The notes: generated by a model from the sequence alone, not told the origin. Shown: positions 23,715-35,567, counted from the first letter of the stretch. The stretch is 64,000 bases of DNA from Castor canadensis (GCF_047511655.1 NC_133386.1:129335866-129399865), one strand, 5' to 3'. Numbers and translations are program-made.

Positions 23715-24185
23715 GAAGCAAGGATAGATGAGAAAGAAAATGAACCTACCTCAACGACTGGACAGGTCTTTATTAAAAGCCAGTGAGGGGCACCAAATAT
23801 GCCTGGACAAATCCAAAAGTGGTGCTCATTCATGGTAAAGTGCAGTCCTTAAGTAGGGAAGGAGGAGGGAAAAAAGGTCACTAGGTAGCTGGTTCCAGGA
23901 AGGGAGAACAGGTGTCTGGTGAGTGAAATAGGTTGTTTTGCAAGTTGTGCCACAGTTCAGGGGAGGAGAGGAATTTTGAGGTAGCCTCAGAGTGGGAGTT
24001 GTTTGTCCAAGTCTTTTATAACCTTCTATTATTCCAGACTCTAAAGGGATATAAGAAGGAGCAGGGACAGCATATATTCTGGCTGCTTCTTCCTGACCGA
24101 GGGGCACAGATGACTCATGGAGATCCCTAAAAGTCTGGAGGAGGATCATGATCTTGAGTTATTTGCTTGTTGTGGTCTGGGATAT
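23715..24185 (-). repeat. ERV-A 3' LTR (approximate)
   Basis: On the minus strand a TATAAAA box (24019-24013) and a later AATAAA signal (about 23773-23768) sit in the order expected for U3-R. The U5 side ends near 23715 beside a SINE. A 107-codon open frame at 23826-24149 lies inside the LTR and is not a gene. No second copy was found, so the ends are approximate. Confidence 0.5.
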
Positions 24186-24199
24186 GACAGTCACTGGAT

Positions 24200-25100
24200 C
24201 AATCAAAAATCTTTGCAGAAGGCTAATAAAGCAAGGAAGAAAAGTTAACATAACAAGATTACAAAGAGAGGGGTGATAACGGGCAGGAGCTATGGGGGGA
24301 GGTTACCAAAAATAGTGAGGGAGCTGGCACTTTGTTGTCTCAAAAAATGAGGATGGGTATGGGGAAGATTGAGGCATCAGTGGTGTAGGATAAAGGGGGA
24401 AGTAGGTATGTCAGAGTATGGGTTTCTGTCCAGTTAGAGGGCAGTCATATGTAAACTTGATATCAGCAAATGAAAAATATTCCATTTTAACTCCAGGCAG
24501 CTCCAGGATGTGATCTCAACAAGAAATTATACCTAGTCTGTGTTGCTCTCTTGGTGATAGGAGTTGAAGGTGGTGTTCAGATGTGCTGCCGTGAGGGGTT
24601 GTACCTGTGGTGAGCTGGTGGAGGTTACCAGCTATTCTGACACCAGTCTTCCAGTTTTTTTGGTGGAGGAAAACATGGGTATTGGAGCGGGTGTTGGGAA
24701 GTAACCTATAGTCTTGGTGTGAGAATGGATCTGGAAAGGAAAGAGCAAAGAGGGAGGTGGTCCAGACATCGGGGGAGTATAGGAGTAAAGGGCCATTCGG
24801 TGGTCAAGGCCCAGTGCAAATCCAACATGTTGACCAGGAGGGGTTAGTTTCAAACAACAATGATGCAGAGGAATTCAGGATAGGAAGCAATAGTGGTGCT
24901 GGTTATGCATTGCTTGGTGAGAGTGAGGCACTGAGTGAGAAAATAAGAAGAGTATAAGGCAAAGGGAATAGAAGGTAATTTGGTCTGGAGTGCAGTAGAG
25001 GAAAATTCCCTGGAGCTGTAAGTCCTCAAGCACATCTAGGGTGCGTGAGATAGATAGAAATGTTGAGGGAGGGAGAGTAGAGGTTTCGAAGGTCAATACT
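24200..25100 (-). pseudogene. ERV-A env remnant
   Basis: Between the integrase end and the LTR, several short minus-strand frames carry envelope-like text in different frames, including a surface-subunit-like 'NWT' block near 24435 and a hydrophobic stretch near 24290-24240. No continuous frame, intact fusion segment or cysteine motif is visible. The assignment rests mainly on position (after integrase, before LTR) and is therefore weak. Confidence 0.45.
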
Positions 25101-25104
25101 AAGG

Positions 25105-26510
25105 TCAGTTAGGAATTGTAGAAAGTGGGAAATAGAGAACATTAGTTAGGGGTTTCTTGTCCAGGATGGACTGAAGCTGAGAGATCTTCAGGGAAGTAGG
25201 ACCAATAAGGATGAAGCGATATGAATGAGGGGGATATAGTTTAAGTCTAGGTATGTGGACCCAGGCTGGGTATCCTTTCAATTTGGCTGCTGTGGATGTG
25301 GCTAAGATAATTTTATATGGTCCCATCCATTTGGGTTTTAGGGGAAGTTCTAGAGTGAAGTGTGGAGATACAGACCAAGTCACCTATTTTGATTGAGGAA
25401 GGGGTCTTGGTGGAGGGCAGAGGCTGGGGAAGGTGAGAATCTGAGTGGGCCCAAAGGGCAGCTCTGAGATAGGAGTGGTTGAAGCAGTGGTGGGGGCAGA
25501 GTGGCTGGGGGAGAGGGTAGAAGCCTGGTATGAGGAGAGGTTGCCCATACAGAATGTCAAAGGGGCTGATTTGGAGGGGTTTCTTAGGTGTGGCCCTTAT
25601 TTTGAGGAGGGCTAGGGGTAGTAGCTTAATCCAATCTAGGTGGGTTTCAATGGTCAGTTTGGTTAGGGTGGTTTAAGTCCAATTGATGTGTTCCACCTTA
25701 CCAGAAGATTGGTGTGGATGGTAGGGAATGTGGAATTTCCAAGGGATGTTTAGATATTGGACTATCTCTTGTGTGATTATGGAGGTAAACTTGGGCCTGT
25801 TATCTGACTGCAGAGGTAGGTATCCCAAAATGGGCACTAATATCCCATATTAGGATGGAAGCCACTGTAGAGGCTCTTTTATTAGTGGTAGGAAAGGCCA
25901 CCACTCACCCCAAGAAGATATCTACCAGGACAAGGAGGTATTCAAATTTTTTAACAGGGGGTGTGTGGGTAAAGTCTATCTGCCAGTCTGAGGCCAGGAG
26001 GGCCCTTCGAGCTTGATGGATGGGGAAAGATGGGGGTCTGATATTAGAAGTGGGATTGGCCTTTAGACAAATAGAGCAGGTCTTAGACAGATTCTGTAAA
26101 GTTAACTGGTCCGGAGGTGTTAGACAGATTTGAGATTTGAGAAATATTTGAAATGACTGTAAGTTGGGATGAAAGAGGTTGTGAAGTTATTGCAGAGCAG
26201 ACTGTGAGTAGTTATGGGGAAGGACCACTTTGTCTTGTAGGTACCACCGCCCTTCTATATTTCTCCCTTGGTTTGAGGAGAGAAAGTCCTGTTCAGCTAG
26301 GGAGTAAGAAGGGAAAGCTGTAGGAGGGTGGGCCAAGAAGAGATAATGAGGGATAGGGAGCCCCAGTGCAGCCTCTCTGGTTAGTTTATCAACTTCATTG
26401 TTGGCCTGGGATATGTAGTGACCATTGTATTGATGTAATCTACAGTGAATGATTGCAGCCTTTGAGGGGAGTAAAACTGCCTCTAGGAGTTTTTCTATGA
26501 GTTTTACATT
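25105..26510 (-). pseudogene. ERV-A integrase remnant
   Basis: The integrase joins viral DNA to the host genome. Recognisable parts on the minus strand are a zinc-finger half 'CSIC' near 26073, a catalytic-core block beginning 'DFTH' near 25978 carrying the first catalytic aspartate, and the C-terminal DNA-binding region at 25383-25210, a 92-codon open frame with the 'WMGPYKI' block typical of gammaretroviral integrases. Stops and frameshifts separate these parts. It follows RNase H and precedes env as in a normal pol gene. It is not functional. Confidence 0.75.
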
Positions 26511-26514
26511 TAAT

Positions 26515-27200
26515 TATGGGTGTTCCCTTTTGTGCTAAGAAACCTCTCTCCCTCCAGATGAAAATGTTGGAGTGGATGATGTTATAGGCACACTTGGAGT
26601 CTGTATATATGTTAATAACCTTGTATTTTGCTAGGGTGAGAGCTCTGGTTACAGCTACCAGTTCTGCCCTTGAGATGAAGTTTTAGGTAGTAATGAGGAG
26701 GGAAACAGGAGTGATCATCATGGTATCCTTCAATGATGTCATATCCCATCTGATCGAGGGAAGTTTTGTGTGAGCTCCCATCAATGAACCAGTCGGGAGC
26801 TCCCACAATGTGCTGATCTAGAATGTGTGAGAAAGGATTTAGACCTAGAGTTAGGTCTAAAGTTTCAATGCAGGAGTGTAAGGGGGTTCTGGGCTGGTGA
26901 GGAATTGGGAGTAAGGTGGCTGGGTAGAGGGTTTTACATTGCTGGTAGATTACTGAGGGGTCTAGTAAGAAGGCATGGAGGAGTTGGAGTCAAGAGGGAG
27001 GAAGAGAGAGAAATGCCTGATGGCTTAATAAGTCCTGGACAGAGTGGGAAGTTATGACAGTCTGGGGGTTGTGTAAGGTTAGCTTGTTGGCCTTGGGGAT
27101 AAGATCAACAATGGCCAAGAGGCATAGAGGACATCCCAGATACACAGTGTCAAGTGGTTTGGAGAGGTAGGCTATGGGATGAAAGGTATCACTTGCCTTT
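26515..27200 (-). pseudogene. ERV-A RNase H remnant
   Basis: RNase H degrades the RNA of the RNA-DNA hybrid during reverse transcription. A 64-codon open frame at 26612-26806 starts the domain with 'DWFIDGSS', which holds the first catalytic aspartate. Downstream blocks are broken by stops. It sits between the RT connection region and the integrase, as expected in a class I pol. Confidence 0.7.
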
Positions 27201-28065
27201 TGACAGAGGAGGCCTAGAGGCTGATCTTTATAGAGTGGAGGAAGAGAAAAAAGAGATTGGAGGGACTAGGGAGGTATAAAGAAGTGGCTTTGCTAAGGGA
27301 GGTTTTAAGGAAGTGGATGGCTGAATCAAAGGAAGAGGGGACCAAGAGGGCCTCTTCTGGGGATCCCTTTGTGGCCTCATAAAGGGGTTGTGCTATAAGT
27401 GAGAAATTGGGGATCCAGATTCTGAAGTAATTAAAAAGACCCAAGAGTGATGATTTCCTGTTTTGTAGTGGGTAAGGGGGTGCTAGTATAAGAGATAGTA
27501 ATTCTGGGGGAATGGAGTGCTACCCAGGGTGAGGTGGAGGCCCAGTTAAGTGACTGATGAAGAGACAAGCTGAGCCTCTTGTTTGGAGATTTTGTACCCC
27601 CATGAGGCTAAAGCATTTGGGAGAGTTATGGTGTGGGCTTTGCATACTTGGATAGAGGGGCTGCAGAGAAGGAGGTCATCTACATACTGAATTAAATGAC
27701 TGGGGCTAAGTCGGAGGGAAAGAGGTCCTTTTGGAGACCTTGATCAAAGTAGTGTGGGTGATCCTGAAATCCTTGTGGTAGTACTGTCCATATTAGTTGT
27801 GACATATGAGTGTCAGGATCTGTCCAAGTAAAAGCAAACAGCAGTTGGGAAGAAGGGTGCAAGAGAATGGTGTCCTTAAGGTCCAGGACAGAGAAATGAG
27901 TGGTGGTGTGTGAAATGGTAAACAGAAGGGCGTAGGGGTTGGGTACCACAGGATGGGTTGGGACTATGGCCACATTGAGTTTCCTAAGGTCTTGGACCAG
28001 ACTGAAGGAGAGGGCAAAGAGCTTGGGGGTGAATCAAGAAGAGGGAAACTTGTACCATGGTACCT
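27200..28065 (-). pseudogene. ERV-A reverse transcriptase remnant
   Basis: Two open segments carry most of the preserved RT. The one at 27692-27973 (93 codons) spans the 'LDLKD' palm motif to the 'VLPQGF' block. The one at 27214-27444 (76 codons) covers the thumb/connection region beginning with the 'FRIWIPN' block. Between them the catalytic YVDD is still encoded at 27686-27675, but in a different frame from the upstream block, so at least one frameshift separates them. The 5' end of RT is cut at about 28065. Non-functional, as part of a truncated provirus. Confidence 0.85.
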
Positions 28066-28700
28066 GATGACTTTCTTAAGTTACTCCCACACCAAATTTG
28101 TCATGCCCCTTGGTCCACACCAACTTCAAATTGGCTGCTGGGTGCCTGCGGAGGTGAAAGCACCTGCAGGAAACTGCAGCCATGCCACACACACGCCTTC
28201 ACAAGGGGAGGATGGAAAACAAACAGGTGCGGTACATAAGGACTGACAGACCACAAGGGTGGGCCTGGACAGACAGGGTCACTTGTCCTGGGCATGGGGA
28301 AGATGGGGACACCTTGTGCAAGTTCCACTCCCAGCCCCACCTCACGCCTGCCTGAGTCTGACTGACCCAGCCCTTGGAGCCAATCTTATCTCAAGGTTAT
28401 GGTCCCAGAAAGCACTATTGTAACATTCTGGGAACAGAAAAAAAAGGGGTGGGGCATTACTCTGGTCTCTAAACTTCTTTAAAATTTCCTATACTTTTTT
28501 GGTCTCAGCATAAAAGTTTTCCTCCAACTATTAACACATCATCCCTTTGTGGCACTGTGATTGCCCTGGGACTCCCTCTGAGTATCCTTCTCTAACCTTA
28601 CAGACACTTCTCCAGGTGATGCAGCCCTTTGTTAAAGAGGTAGCCTTTGTTAAAGAGGTTACCTACTTTTGTTAATATAAGGCTAAAAGTCAGGATCCTA
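28066..28700. other. Unassigned spacer between ERV-A and ERV-B
   Basis: About 0.6 kb with mixed GC, an A-run and a 'cataaaag' at 28509-28516 that could be a TATA-like element. Its position suggests an LTR or leader of ERV-B, but it shows no similarity to the ERV-B 3' LTR at 35568-36077 that I can find. It could belong to another ERV family. Left unassigned. Confidence 0.4.
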
Positions 28701-28889
28701 GAGTTTTTTTTTTTTTTCCCTTACTGCATCAGTAAGGAGGCCCAGCCCGACCAGTCACTGTATTTCCTTCGGTCCTGGCCATGGACAGCAGAAAGAAATC
28801 ACAAGACAGGGACACCTACTCTCATTAGGTCAGTCCTTAGTTGGGATGCTGACAAGAGGAGAACGGACCCAGTTTTTTTTGTTGCTGTT

Positions 28890-30400
28890 CTTCTAGATGG
28901 GACCTGCCCCCTCCAGTCTTCCAGCCTCCGCACCCAAGTGGTGTCTGCTGGCCTGTCTACTGAAATGTTGGAAGGACCTTGACCCTATTATTCTCAAGAA
29001 AAAAAACCCTCATTTTTTCCTTGTAGTGAGGCCTGGCCTCAATATCCCTTGGGTGACCAAGAGAAATGGACTTCAGAGGCTCCTTAAAATATAATACTAT
29101 ACTCCAATTAGACTTTTCTGTAAAAGGGAGGAAAGTGAACTGAGGTCCCCTATATACAGCTTTTCTTTTATCTCTGGGACCACCCAGAATTACTCCATAA
29201 TTGCTATCTACATACTCAAACATTGGCCATTCTTTGTAAGCCACAGGATAAACATGGGGAAGGATGACAAGAAAAGCCCTTTACCAATGACAAGACCCTC
29301 ATCCCTACTGCTCTACCCTCTGCCCTACCTTCTAAGCCACCCCAATATTCAGAACCTCCTAATGGATGTTTCCCCCTTTAACAGGTAGTGGTAGGAAGAG
29401 GACAAGTCTATGTCCCCTTCCAGTTACCAGACCTGAGGGAGATTTAAATAGATCTGGGTAGCTATACTGATGCCCCAGACCAGTACATACAAAAGCCCCA
29501 GACCTTTCTTTTATCTCTGTGATCCAAACCTTTGGATTGGCATGGAAGGATATCATGCTTCTATTGGACCAGACTCTTTCCTCATTAGAAAAGTAATGGG
29601 TCCTAGCCCAGGCCACTCCATCTACAATGAGCCCCCATACCCATGGCACCTGGAAATGAGGAAATAAATGTGCCCATGCCCATGCCCACGGGGGCACAGG
29701 CAGTCCCCTTGGAATATCCACAATGGGATCAAAATGATGAGGGGGATGAATGGCACCAATGCGACTTCCTGCATCTTATAGTGGAAGGGCTAAAAAGGGC
29801 CAAAGTTAAACCTCTAATCTTTTCTGAGGTGACTATAGTACTACAAGGTGCTGATGAAAACCTCCTTACCTTTCTACAGCATCTCAAAGATACCATCCAA
29901 AAACATATCAGAATGGACCCAGAGTCACAGGTGGGAGAGGTTCTCCTCAAAGATAAATTTCTCAGTCAGCCCCAGCTATCCATAGAAAACTCCAGAAGTC
30001 TGTGGCTGAAGGGGAAAAATCATTGGACCAACTAATGCAACTAGCCATGTCTATATACTATCACAGGGATGTCACTAAATAGAAAGAAAAAGGTTTTTTA
30101 AAAAATCATGACATAATTGCAGCTCTCAGGGAGTGTCTCACCTGACAGGGGCCTACATCCCAAGCTTGCTACCATTGTGAACAGGAGAGGCACTTCTGCA
30201 AAGAAGTGCCCAAAAGGGGGACAGCCCCAGCCCCCACCAGGACCTTGCCCTCCCTGCAAGATAACCACTGGTGGTGTAGGTGCCCCTGTCTCCAGATGGA
30301 AGGCAGGTTGCCACCGCCTATGGATTGATGGGCCCTGGGGTCTCCTGTCCAGGCTCCATTTCTTAACATCAATGTTGAGGAGCCTCAGGTAGACATGATA
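28890..30400 (+). pseudogene. ERV-B gag remnant
   Basis: Gag builds the viral core. Matrix-like text starts near 28940 ('CWKDLDP'), continues through 29100-29250 in other frames, and is followed by a 'PPQYSEP' proline-rich linker near 29345. The capsid then begins with 'FQLPDLREI' (about 29420) and includes a 130-codon open frame at 29643-30035. A damaged zinc knuckle of the nucleocapsid lies near 30165-30205; its pattern of cysteines and histidine is incomplete compared with ERV-C. Multiple stops and frameshifts occur. The parallel blocks in ERV-C gag support the call. Confidence 0.8.
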
Positions 30401-30690
30401 GTAGAGAATTGAAAGGCCATCTTCCTCCTAGACTGTGGAACCTGTTTTTCTGTTTTACCATTCTCTCCTGGTCCCCTGTCCAATAAGATTATCATTCAGG
30501 GCATATTTGGCCAGCCCCTAGAGCACTATTTTATTCAGCTACTGGCCTTCTCTTGGAGAGGCCTCCACTTCTGAAACTCTTTTCTCACAGTCCCTGAGAC
30601 TCCAGTGCCCCTGGTGGGATGGGATTTACTATCTCAACTAAAGGCTCAAATTCTACTCCTCCCAGGTGACTATCTCTGCTGCCCCCTTCT
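30400..30690 (+). pseudogene. ERV-B protease remnant
   Basis: A retroviral aspartic protease matures the polyproteins. The active-site block is at 30425-30455, where the usual Asp-Thr-Gly reads Asp-Cys-Gly (30431-30439). The frame ends near a 'VGWDLLSQL' block (about 30614-30640) typical of the protease C-terminus. The Thr-to-Cys change plus nearby stops make it inactive. Position between gag and RT supports the call. Confidence 0.7.
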
Positions 30691-31620
30691 TCAGGAACAA
30701 GTAGATCCCATAGAGTGGACTAATGGAATGACTGTACAGCAAGCCAAAATGGCCCTCCCAATTCAAATAAAACTCAAAGATCCCCAACAGCTTCCACATC
30801 AAAAACAGTATCCCCTCAAGCCTGAGGGATGATGAGGTCTCTTACCTATCATAAATTCCTTAAAAAAGCAAGGGCTACTAATTAGTTGCTCCAGCCCCTA
30901 CACTACTCCTATTCTTGCTGTCCATAAGGGGCCAAACAAATGGAGGTTGGTTCAAGACCTCCAGCTCATTAATGAAGCAGTCATTCCCCTCCACCCAATT
31001 GTCCCCAATTCCTATACTCTATTGCCTCAAATACCCTCAAAAGCCCAGTTATTATTCTGTGCTATATTTAAAGGACATTTTCTTTTGCATTCCTCTGCAT
31101 CCTGACAGTCAGCCTCTGTTTGCCTTTGAAGATCCCACCAACCCTTCATAACAACTAACTTGGACAGTTTTGCAACAAGGGTTTAAGGAACAGCCCTCAT
31201 ATTTTTGGACAGGCCCTAATGAGAGACTTTCAGATTGGCACTACCCAGAGGCCACCCTTCTTCAATATGTTGAAGAAGGGTGTGGAGCCACAGAGCCCCT
31301 CTTCTCCAGGGCATCTGAGTCCCTTTTAAACTTTCTGGCCTCCTGGGGATACAAACTCTCCAAGGAAAAAGCTCAATTATGCCTCCCTCAAGTTACCTAC
31401 CTAGGCATGGCCTTAAAGGGACAGACTTGCTCCCTGAGTCATGAGTGAATTGACCCAATCCTCCATTTCCCACTTCCCCAGACCATAAAGCAGTTTAGAG
31501 CTTTCTTGGGAGTTACAGGATTTTGCATCTGGATCCCTAGATATGCAGCCCTTGCCGGGTCCTTATACCAGCTCTTAAAAGATGCTCAGTGAGGCTCTCA
31601 ATCCCTTTTAGAATGGGACC
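30690..31620 (+). pseudogene. ERV-B reverse transcriptase remnant
   Basis: Recognisable blocks in order are the start region (75-codon open frame ending 30832), the 'KWRLVQDLQLIN' fingers block near 30940, a palm block around 31060-31160, and the catalytic region near 31260 in the open frame 31170-31448. The catalytic YXDD tetrad has become YVEE at 31266-31277, so both metal-binding aspartates are replaced by glutamate. The following block 'FLASWGYKLSKEKAQLCL' (about 31330-31385) is well kept. Stops at several points, including after 31445. Confidence 0.85.
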
Positions 31621-31879
31621 CTGAAAACACAAAAGCTTTTCAGGCCCTCAAGTGGTCACTCCAAACAGCCCTGGCATTGAGTTTGCCCATCCAAGACTGC
31701 TTCCAGCTATATGTCTATGAAAAAGTGGGGAGGAGGCAACCCTAGGAATACTAACCCAGCTCCAAGGGCCCACTCCACAACCAGTGGGATATTTGAGCAA
31801 AGAACAAGACAATGTGGGTAAAGGATGGCCCAGATGCCTAAGGGCCCTAGAAGCAACCTGCCTTTTGATCCCAGAGGCC

Positions 31880-32660
31880 CCAAAATTAATTCTTGGATGG
31901 CCCTTAACCATATATACTCCACATGATCTAGAAGAGCTTCTAATAGCTAAAGGAGGAATATGGTTATCGGACAACAGGCTACTTAGGTATCAGGCCCAAT
32001 TATGAGAATATCCAGATGTGAACCTTTGGGTGTGCTCTGCCCTAAATCCAGCATCACTCCTCCCCACTGAGGGGGACCCACTCATGCATTCCTGTGAGGA
32101 GGTGCTAGCTGAATGTTATTCGCCTAGGCCTGACCTCCTTGACCAGCCACTCCCGGACCTAGACCTCATTCTTTTCATGGATGGAAGTTCATTCATCTAG
32201 GAGGGCACTAGATGACCAGGGTCAGCTGTGGTTTTCCTCACTGAGACCCTATGGGCTTAACCTCTGCCTCCTTCCACTTGTGCCCAATTGGCTGAGCAGA
32301 TAGCTCTCACCAAGGCATTACAACTACCTGAAGGAAAAACTGCCAATATCTATACAGACTCTAAGTGTACTTTCCTAGTCCTACATACCCATGTGGCTCT
32401 TTGAGAAGAGTGAGGATTGTTAACTACTGAAGGATCTCCTATCAAAAATTCCAGGGATATCTTAAACCTCTTAAAAGCAGTTTTACTTCCAAAGCCAATA
32501 GCAGTAATTCACTGCCCCGGACATCAAAGGTCAGAGGATCAGTTTGCTAAGGGAAACCAGAGAGCTGATATGGCAGCAAAGGAGGCTTCTGGGAGGCCTT
32601 ACATTCAGGCCTCTGTCTTGTGGGAACAATCCCTCCTACCTTCTGAACACCCCCAATACT
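31880..32660 (+). pseudogene. ERV-B RNase H remnant
   Basis: Blocks of RNase H are seen in order: 'LFMDGSSF' (about 32172-32196) with the first catalytic aspartate, 'LAEQIALTKAL' (about 32286-32320), 'IYTDSKC' (about 32350-32370) and 'GNQRADMAAKEA' in the open frame 32417-32707. The conserved acidic residues are mostly retained, but in-frame stops (for example near 32198 and 32402) break the domain. Confidence 0.8.
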
Positions 32661-32689
32661 CACCTACTGAATATTTAAAGAGACTTCAC

Positions 32690-33690
32690 AGAGAGGTTAT
32701 TGCTTAGATCATAGAGGACGGTGGATAACTCCTGAGGGCAAATTATTTCTCTCACAGAATAGTCAATGGAAGGTCCTAAAAACCCTACATCAGACCTACC
32801 ACCTGGGGGTCCATAAGACACTGTCCTTGGCAGGGTGGGCTATTTGAGGGGATAAAACTCAGAAATGCTCTCCAGGATATTATTAGAGGATGTGAAATCT
32901 GTCAGTGTAACAACCCCTGCAACATTGCCCTGCCTATCCCTGGAACTCAGAGGTGGGGGACATATCCAGGGAAGACTGACTTCACCCACCTGCCAGGGGG
33001 TCCAGCCTCTAGATTGCTCCTGGTTCTGGTACATATCTTTACCAGTTGGGTTGAAGCATTCACCTGCTCATCTGAAAAGGCCCAGGAAGTAATTATGGTG
33101 CCAATTAGTGAGATTATCCCTAGATTTGGACTCCCCCAGACTCTGCAAAGTGACAATGGGTTGACCTTCTGAGCCAAAGTCACTCAAGGAGTCTCTAAGG
33201 CTTTGGGGTCAATATCATTCCACTCTGCCTGGAGACCCCAATGTCAGGCAAGGTTGAACAAGCCAATGGACTACTCAAGAGACACCTGTCTAAGCTGGCT
33301 CAAGAAACTCACCTCCCTTGGCAAAAATGACTACCTCTAGCCTTAATATGACTTAGAAACACACCAAATAAAATGTGCCTTACTCCATTTGGAGACCTGT
33401 ATGGGAGACCCTTTCTCCAGAAAGATTTAATTTTAGACCCCAAAGTAACAAACCTAATCTCTCATATTACTCAACTAGCCAAGTTTCAGCAGGTCCTCTC
33501 TGAAGTAGGGAGGGAGGAGCCCAAGGTCTCTCCCCAGCTGCCTTTTGTCCTGGAGATCTAGTCCTTATCAAACTTCCCCATAACTCCTGGGGTCTCTCTG
33601 AAGCCCCTTGGGAAGGGCCATACCTGGTTTTCTTATCTACCCTCACAGGAATTAAGGTCACTGGGCTAGACTCCTAGATTCACATCTTCT
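32690..33690 (+). pseudogene. ERV-B integrase remnant
   Basis: The N-terminal zinc domain is visible: histidines in 'HQTYHLGVHK' near 32790-32820, cysteines in 'CEICQC' near 32890. A core block with the first aspartate ('TDFTH', about 32978) and a second one in 'SDNG' (about 33150) follow, then a 'GKVEQANG' block (about 33246-33270) that holds the expected catalytic glutamate. A C-terminal region lies to about 33690. Stops (for example at 33168-33173) and frameshifts separate the parts. Confidence 0.8.
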
Positions 33691-33939
33691 GAGCCAACTG
33701 TTGGACAACAGAGTGACACACCCACCCTGGAGTCACATCCTGCTCCACCAGCCTACTCCTGTGAGCCAGTGGAAGACCTCAAATATCTTTTCAAAAGGAA
33801 CACCTTAAACACATAATTTATGTCTTTACTTTCTCCCTTTTTGTGGGCTATTTATATTCTCATCCCCTTTTTTCTGAGTGTTAGTTTGTGAGCAACTTCT
33901 CCCCCAAGGTGGGTATGGCCTGAACGAATAGCCTTAAGT

Positions 33940-35458
33940 GATGGGTATTTTGTCCTGTGTACCCTGCTCTTTGTGCTCTCCTCCCTCTTATAGTCTGCAC
34001 CTTAGCTACAGGTACCCCTCCCTGCCCTCATGATTGCAGTCACTATAATGCTGCACCTGGTTATTCCAACAGCAACTTTTGCTGTCTAAGAAATGGGCAA
34101 CTATATATGGAAAGGCCTTGGGCACAGGATTTGTTGGCATGTATGGTCCCACCCAAAGACTTGGAAGAGAAGGACAGTAAGTCTGTTGGCCACAGAAGGA
34201 GACAGAGGGAGAAAATTTTAAAAAAGAAAAAAAGGAAACTATAAAAACAAAAGTTGAAAAACTGCCTGACACATCACATAAGGATCATGTAAACTATGTA
34301 TGATGGAGACTCCCACTTCACACTCCCCCTCCCAGAAGAACAATAAAACCCCTGCAGCCTCAGCCACCTATAAATCTAGATCCTCAGCTGTACAGGTTAC
34401 TAAACTCTGCCCACCATCTTTTAAACTCTACAAACCCCACTTTGGCTGAGGATTGCTGGCTTTGTCTCTCTCTTCTAAGCCTTCCACAGGTATTGGCATG
34501 GACTCACTTGAGGCCACACCAGGTAATAAATTAAACCCTCTTCGAACAAGACCTAATATTACCAGTATGAAACTAACCCATCCTGCTCCCCGGTGCCTCC
34601 AAAGTTTACAGGGGTCAATTCCACTGAGGGAAATCTCCAAAAACCTTTGCATCAATATCACACAGTCAACAAATGACACTCTGTGTTTGTTTTCTCCTGG
34701 AACTTTTTTTGTTTGTGGAACTGCTGCTTACACTTGCCTACCTCCTGGTTGGAAGGGGATCTGTAATAAGGCTCTCAATCCCACAAGTTCATATTGTCCT
34801 TGGTAACGAATCCCTTCCTATTCCTCTAGAGGCCTACAGTTGATCAAAGAAAGCTATCCAAATCATTCCCCTAGTGATGGCTATGGGGATCACGGCTGGA
34901 ATGGGTACTGGTGTTGGGGACATCTCCTTGTCAGTCTATATCTACCAAAAGCTGTCAACAGAATTTAATTATGACATAGAACAGGTCTCACAATCAATGG
35001 AGGCTTTACAAGACAAGGTAGATTCACTCATGTCAGTAGTGCTCCAAAATAGAGGTGCACTTGACCTACTAACTGTTGAAAAGGGTGGAACATGCCTTAT
35101 CCTAAAGGAGGCATGTTGCTTGTATACTAACAAATCTGGGTTGGTCAGAGACATGGCCTGACAGTTAAGAGAACAGATTACAAAAAGGAGACAAGATCTA
35201 GCCAATTCGCAGTCCTGGAATATCATATGGAACTGGGCTCCTCAGGCACTACCTCTGGCTGGCCCTCCTTTTATGCTCCTTCTAATACTCCTTTTTGGGT
35301 CTTGCATAATAAGTGTTCTCTCCAGATTCATATCTCAACAGGTCCAGTGGATCAAACTCCAGCTCTTAGTAGAGGAATACTCACCTCTGCCTATGCATGA
35401 GCCCTCCATCCTGTTCTATTGGGGGCCTCTGGAGACTACATGGGTCAACCCCTGAGAC
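33940..35458 (+). pseudogene. ERV-B envelope gene remnant
   Basis: Env mediates attachment and fusion. The frame from 33957 starts with a hydrophobic signal-like segment and breaks after about 95 codons. A 117-codon open frame at 34453-34806 covers part of the surface subunit. The transmembrane subunit is in the open frame 34874-35161, with a hydrophobic glycine-rich N-terminal stretch, a heptad-like helix and the CX6CC cysteine motif (35093-35119), and ends at a TGA. A hydrophobic anchor lies at 35270-35330, and a cytoplasmic tail ends at 35455. The stop between subunit core and anchor means no complete membrane-bound protein can be made. Confidence 0.85.
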
Positions 35459-35567
35459 AAGAACCACAACCTCTACCCCCCTGTTGCCCCATTGCCAGCA
35501 TGAAGTAGTTAGATGAGTCATCACCCCTGTCCCCAACAGTAGTTGGGTACTTGTCTCAGAGGGGATT

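Larger units (their letters stand above)
23700..28065 (-). mobile_element. ERV-A: class I endogenous retrovirus, 5'-truncated
   Basis: A minus-strand gammaretrovirus-like provirus. Reading from high to low coordinates, it holds reverse transcriptase, RNase H, integrase, weak env traces and a 3' LTR. Gag, protease and the first part of RT are missing: homology stops near 28065, upstream of the RT block that begins the fingers and palm. No 5' LTR is seen. All genes carry stops or frameshifts. It lies back to back with plus-strand ERV-B across a 0.6 kb unassigned spacer. Confidence 0.85.

Noticed and set aside
23826-24149. 107-codon minus frame
   Set aside because: Lies in the ERV-A LTR across its TATA and U3 region; chance frame.
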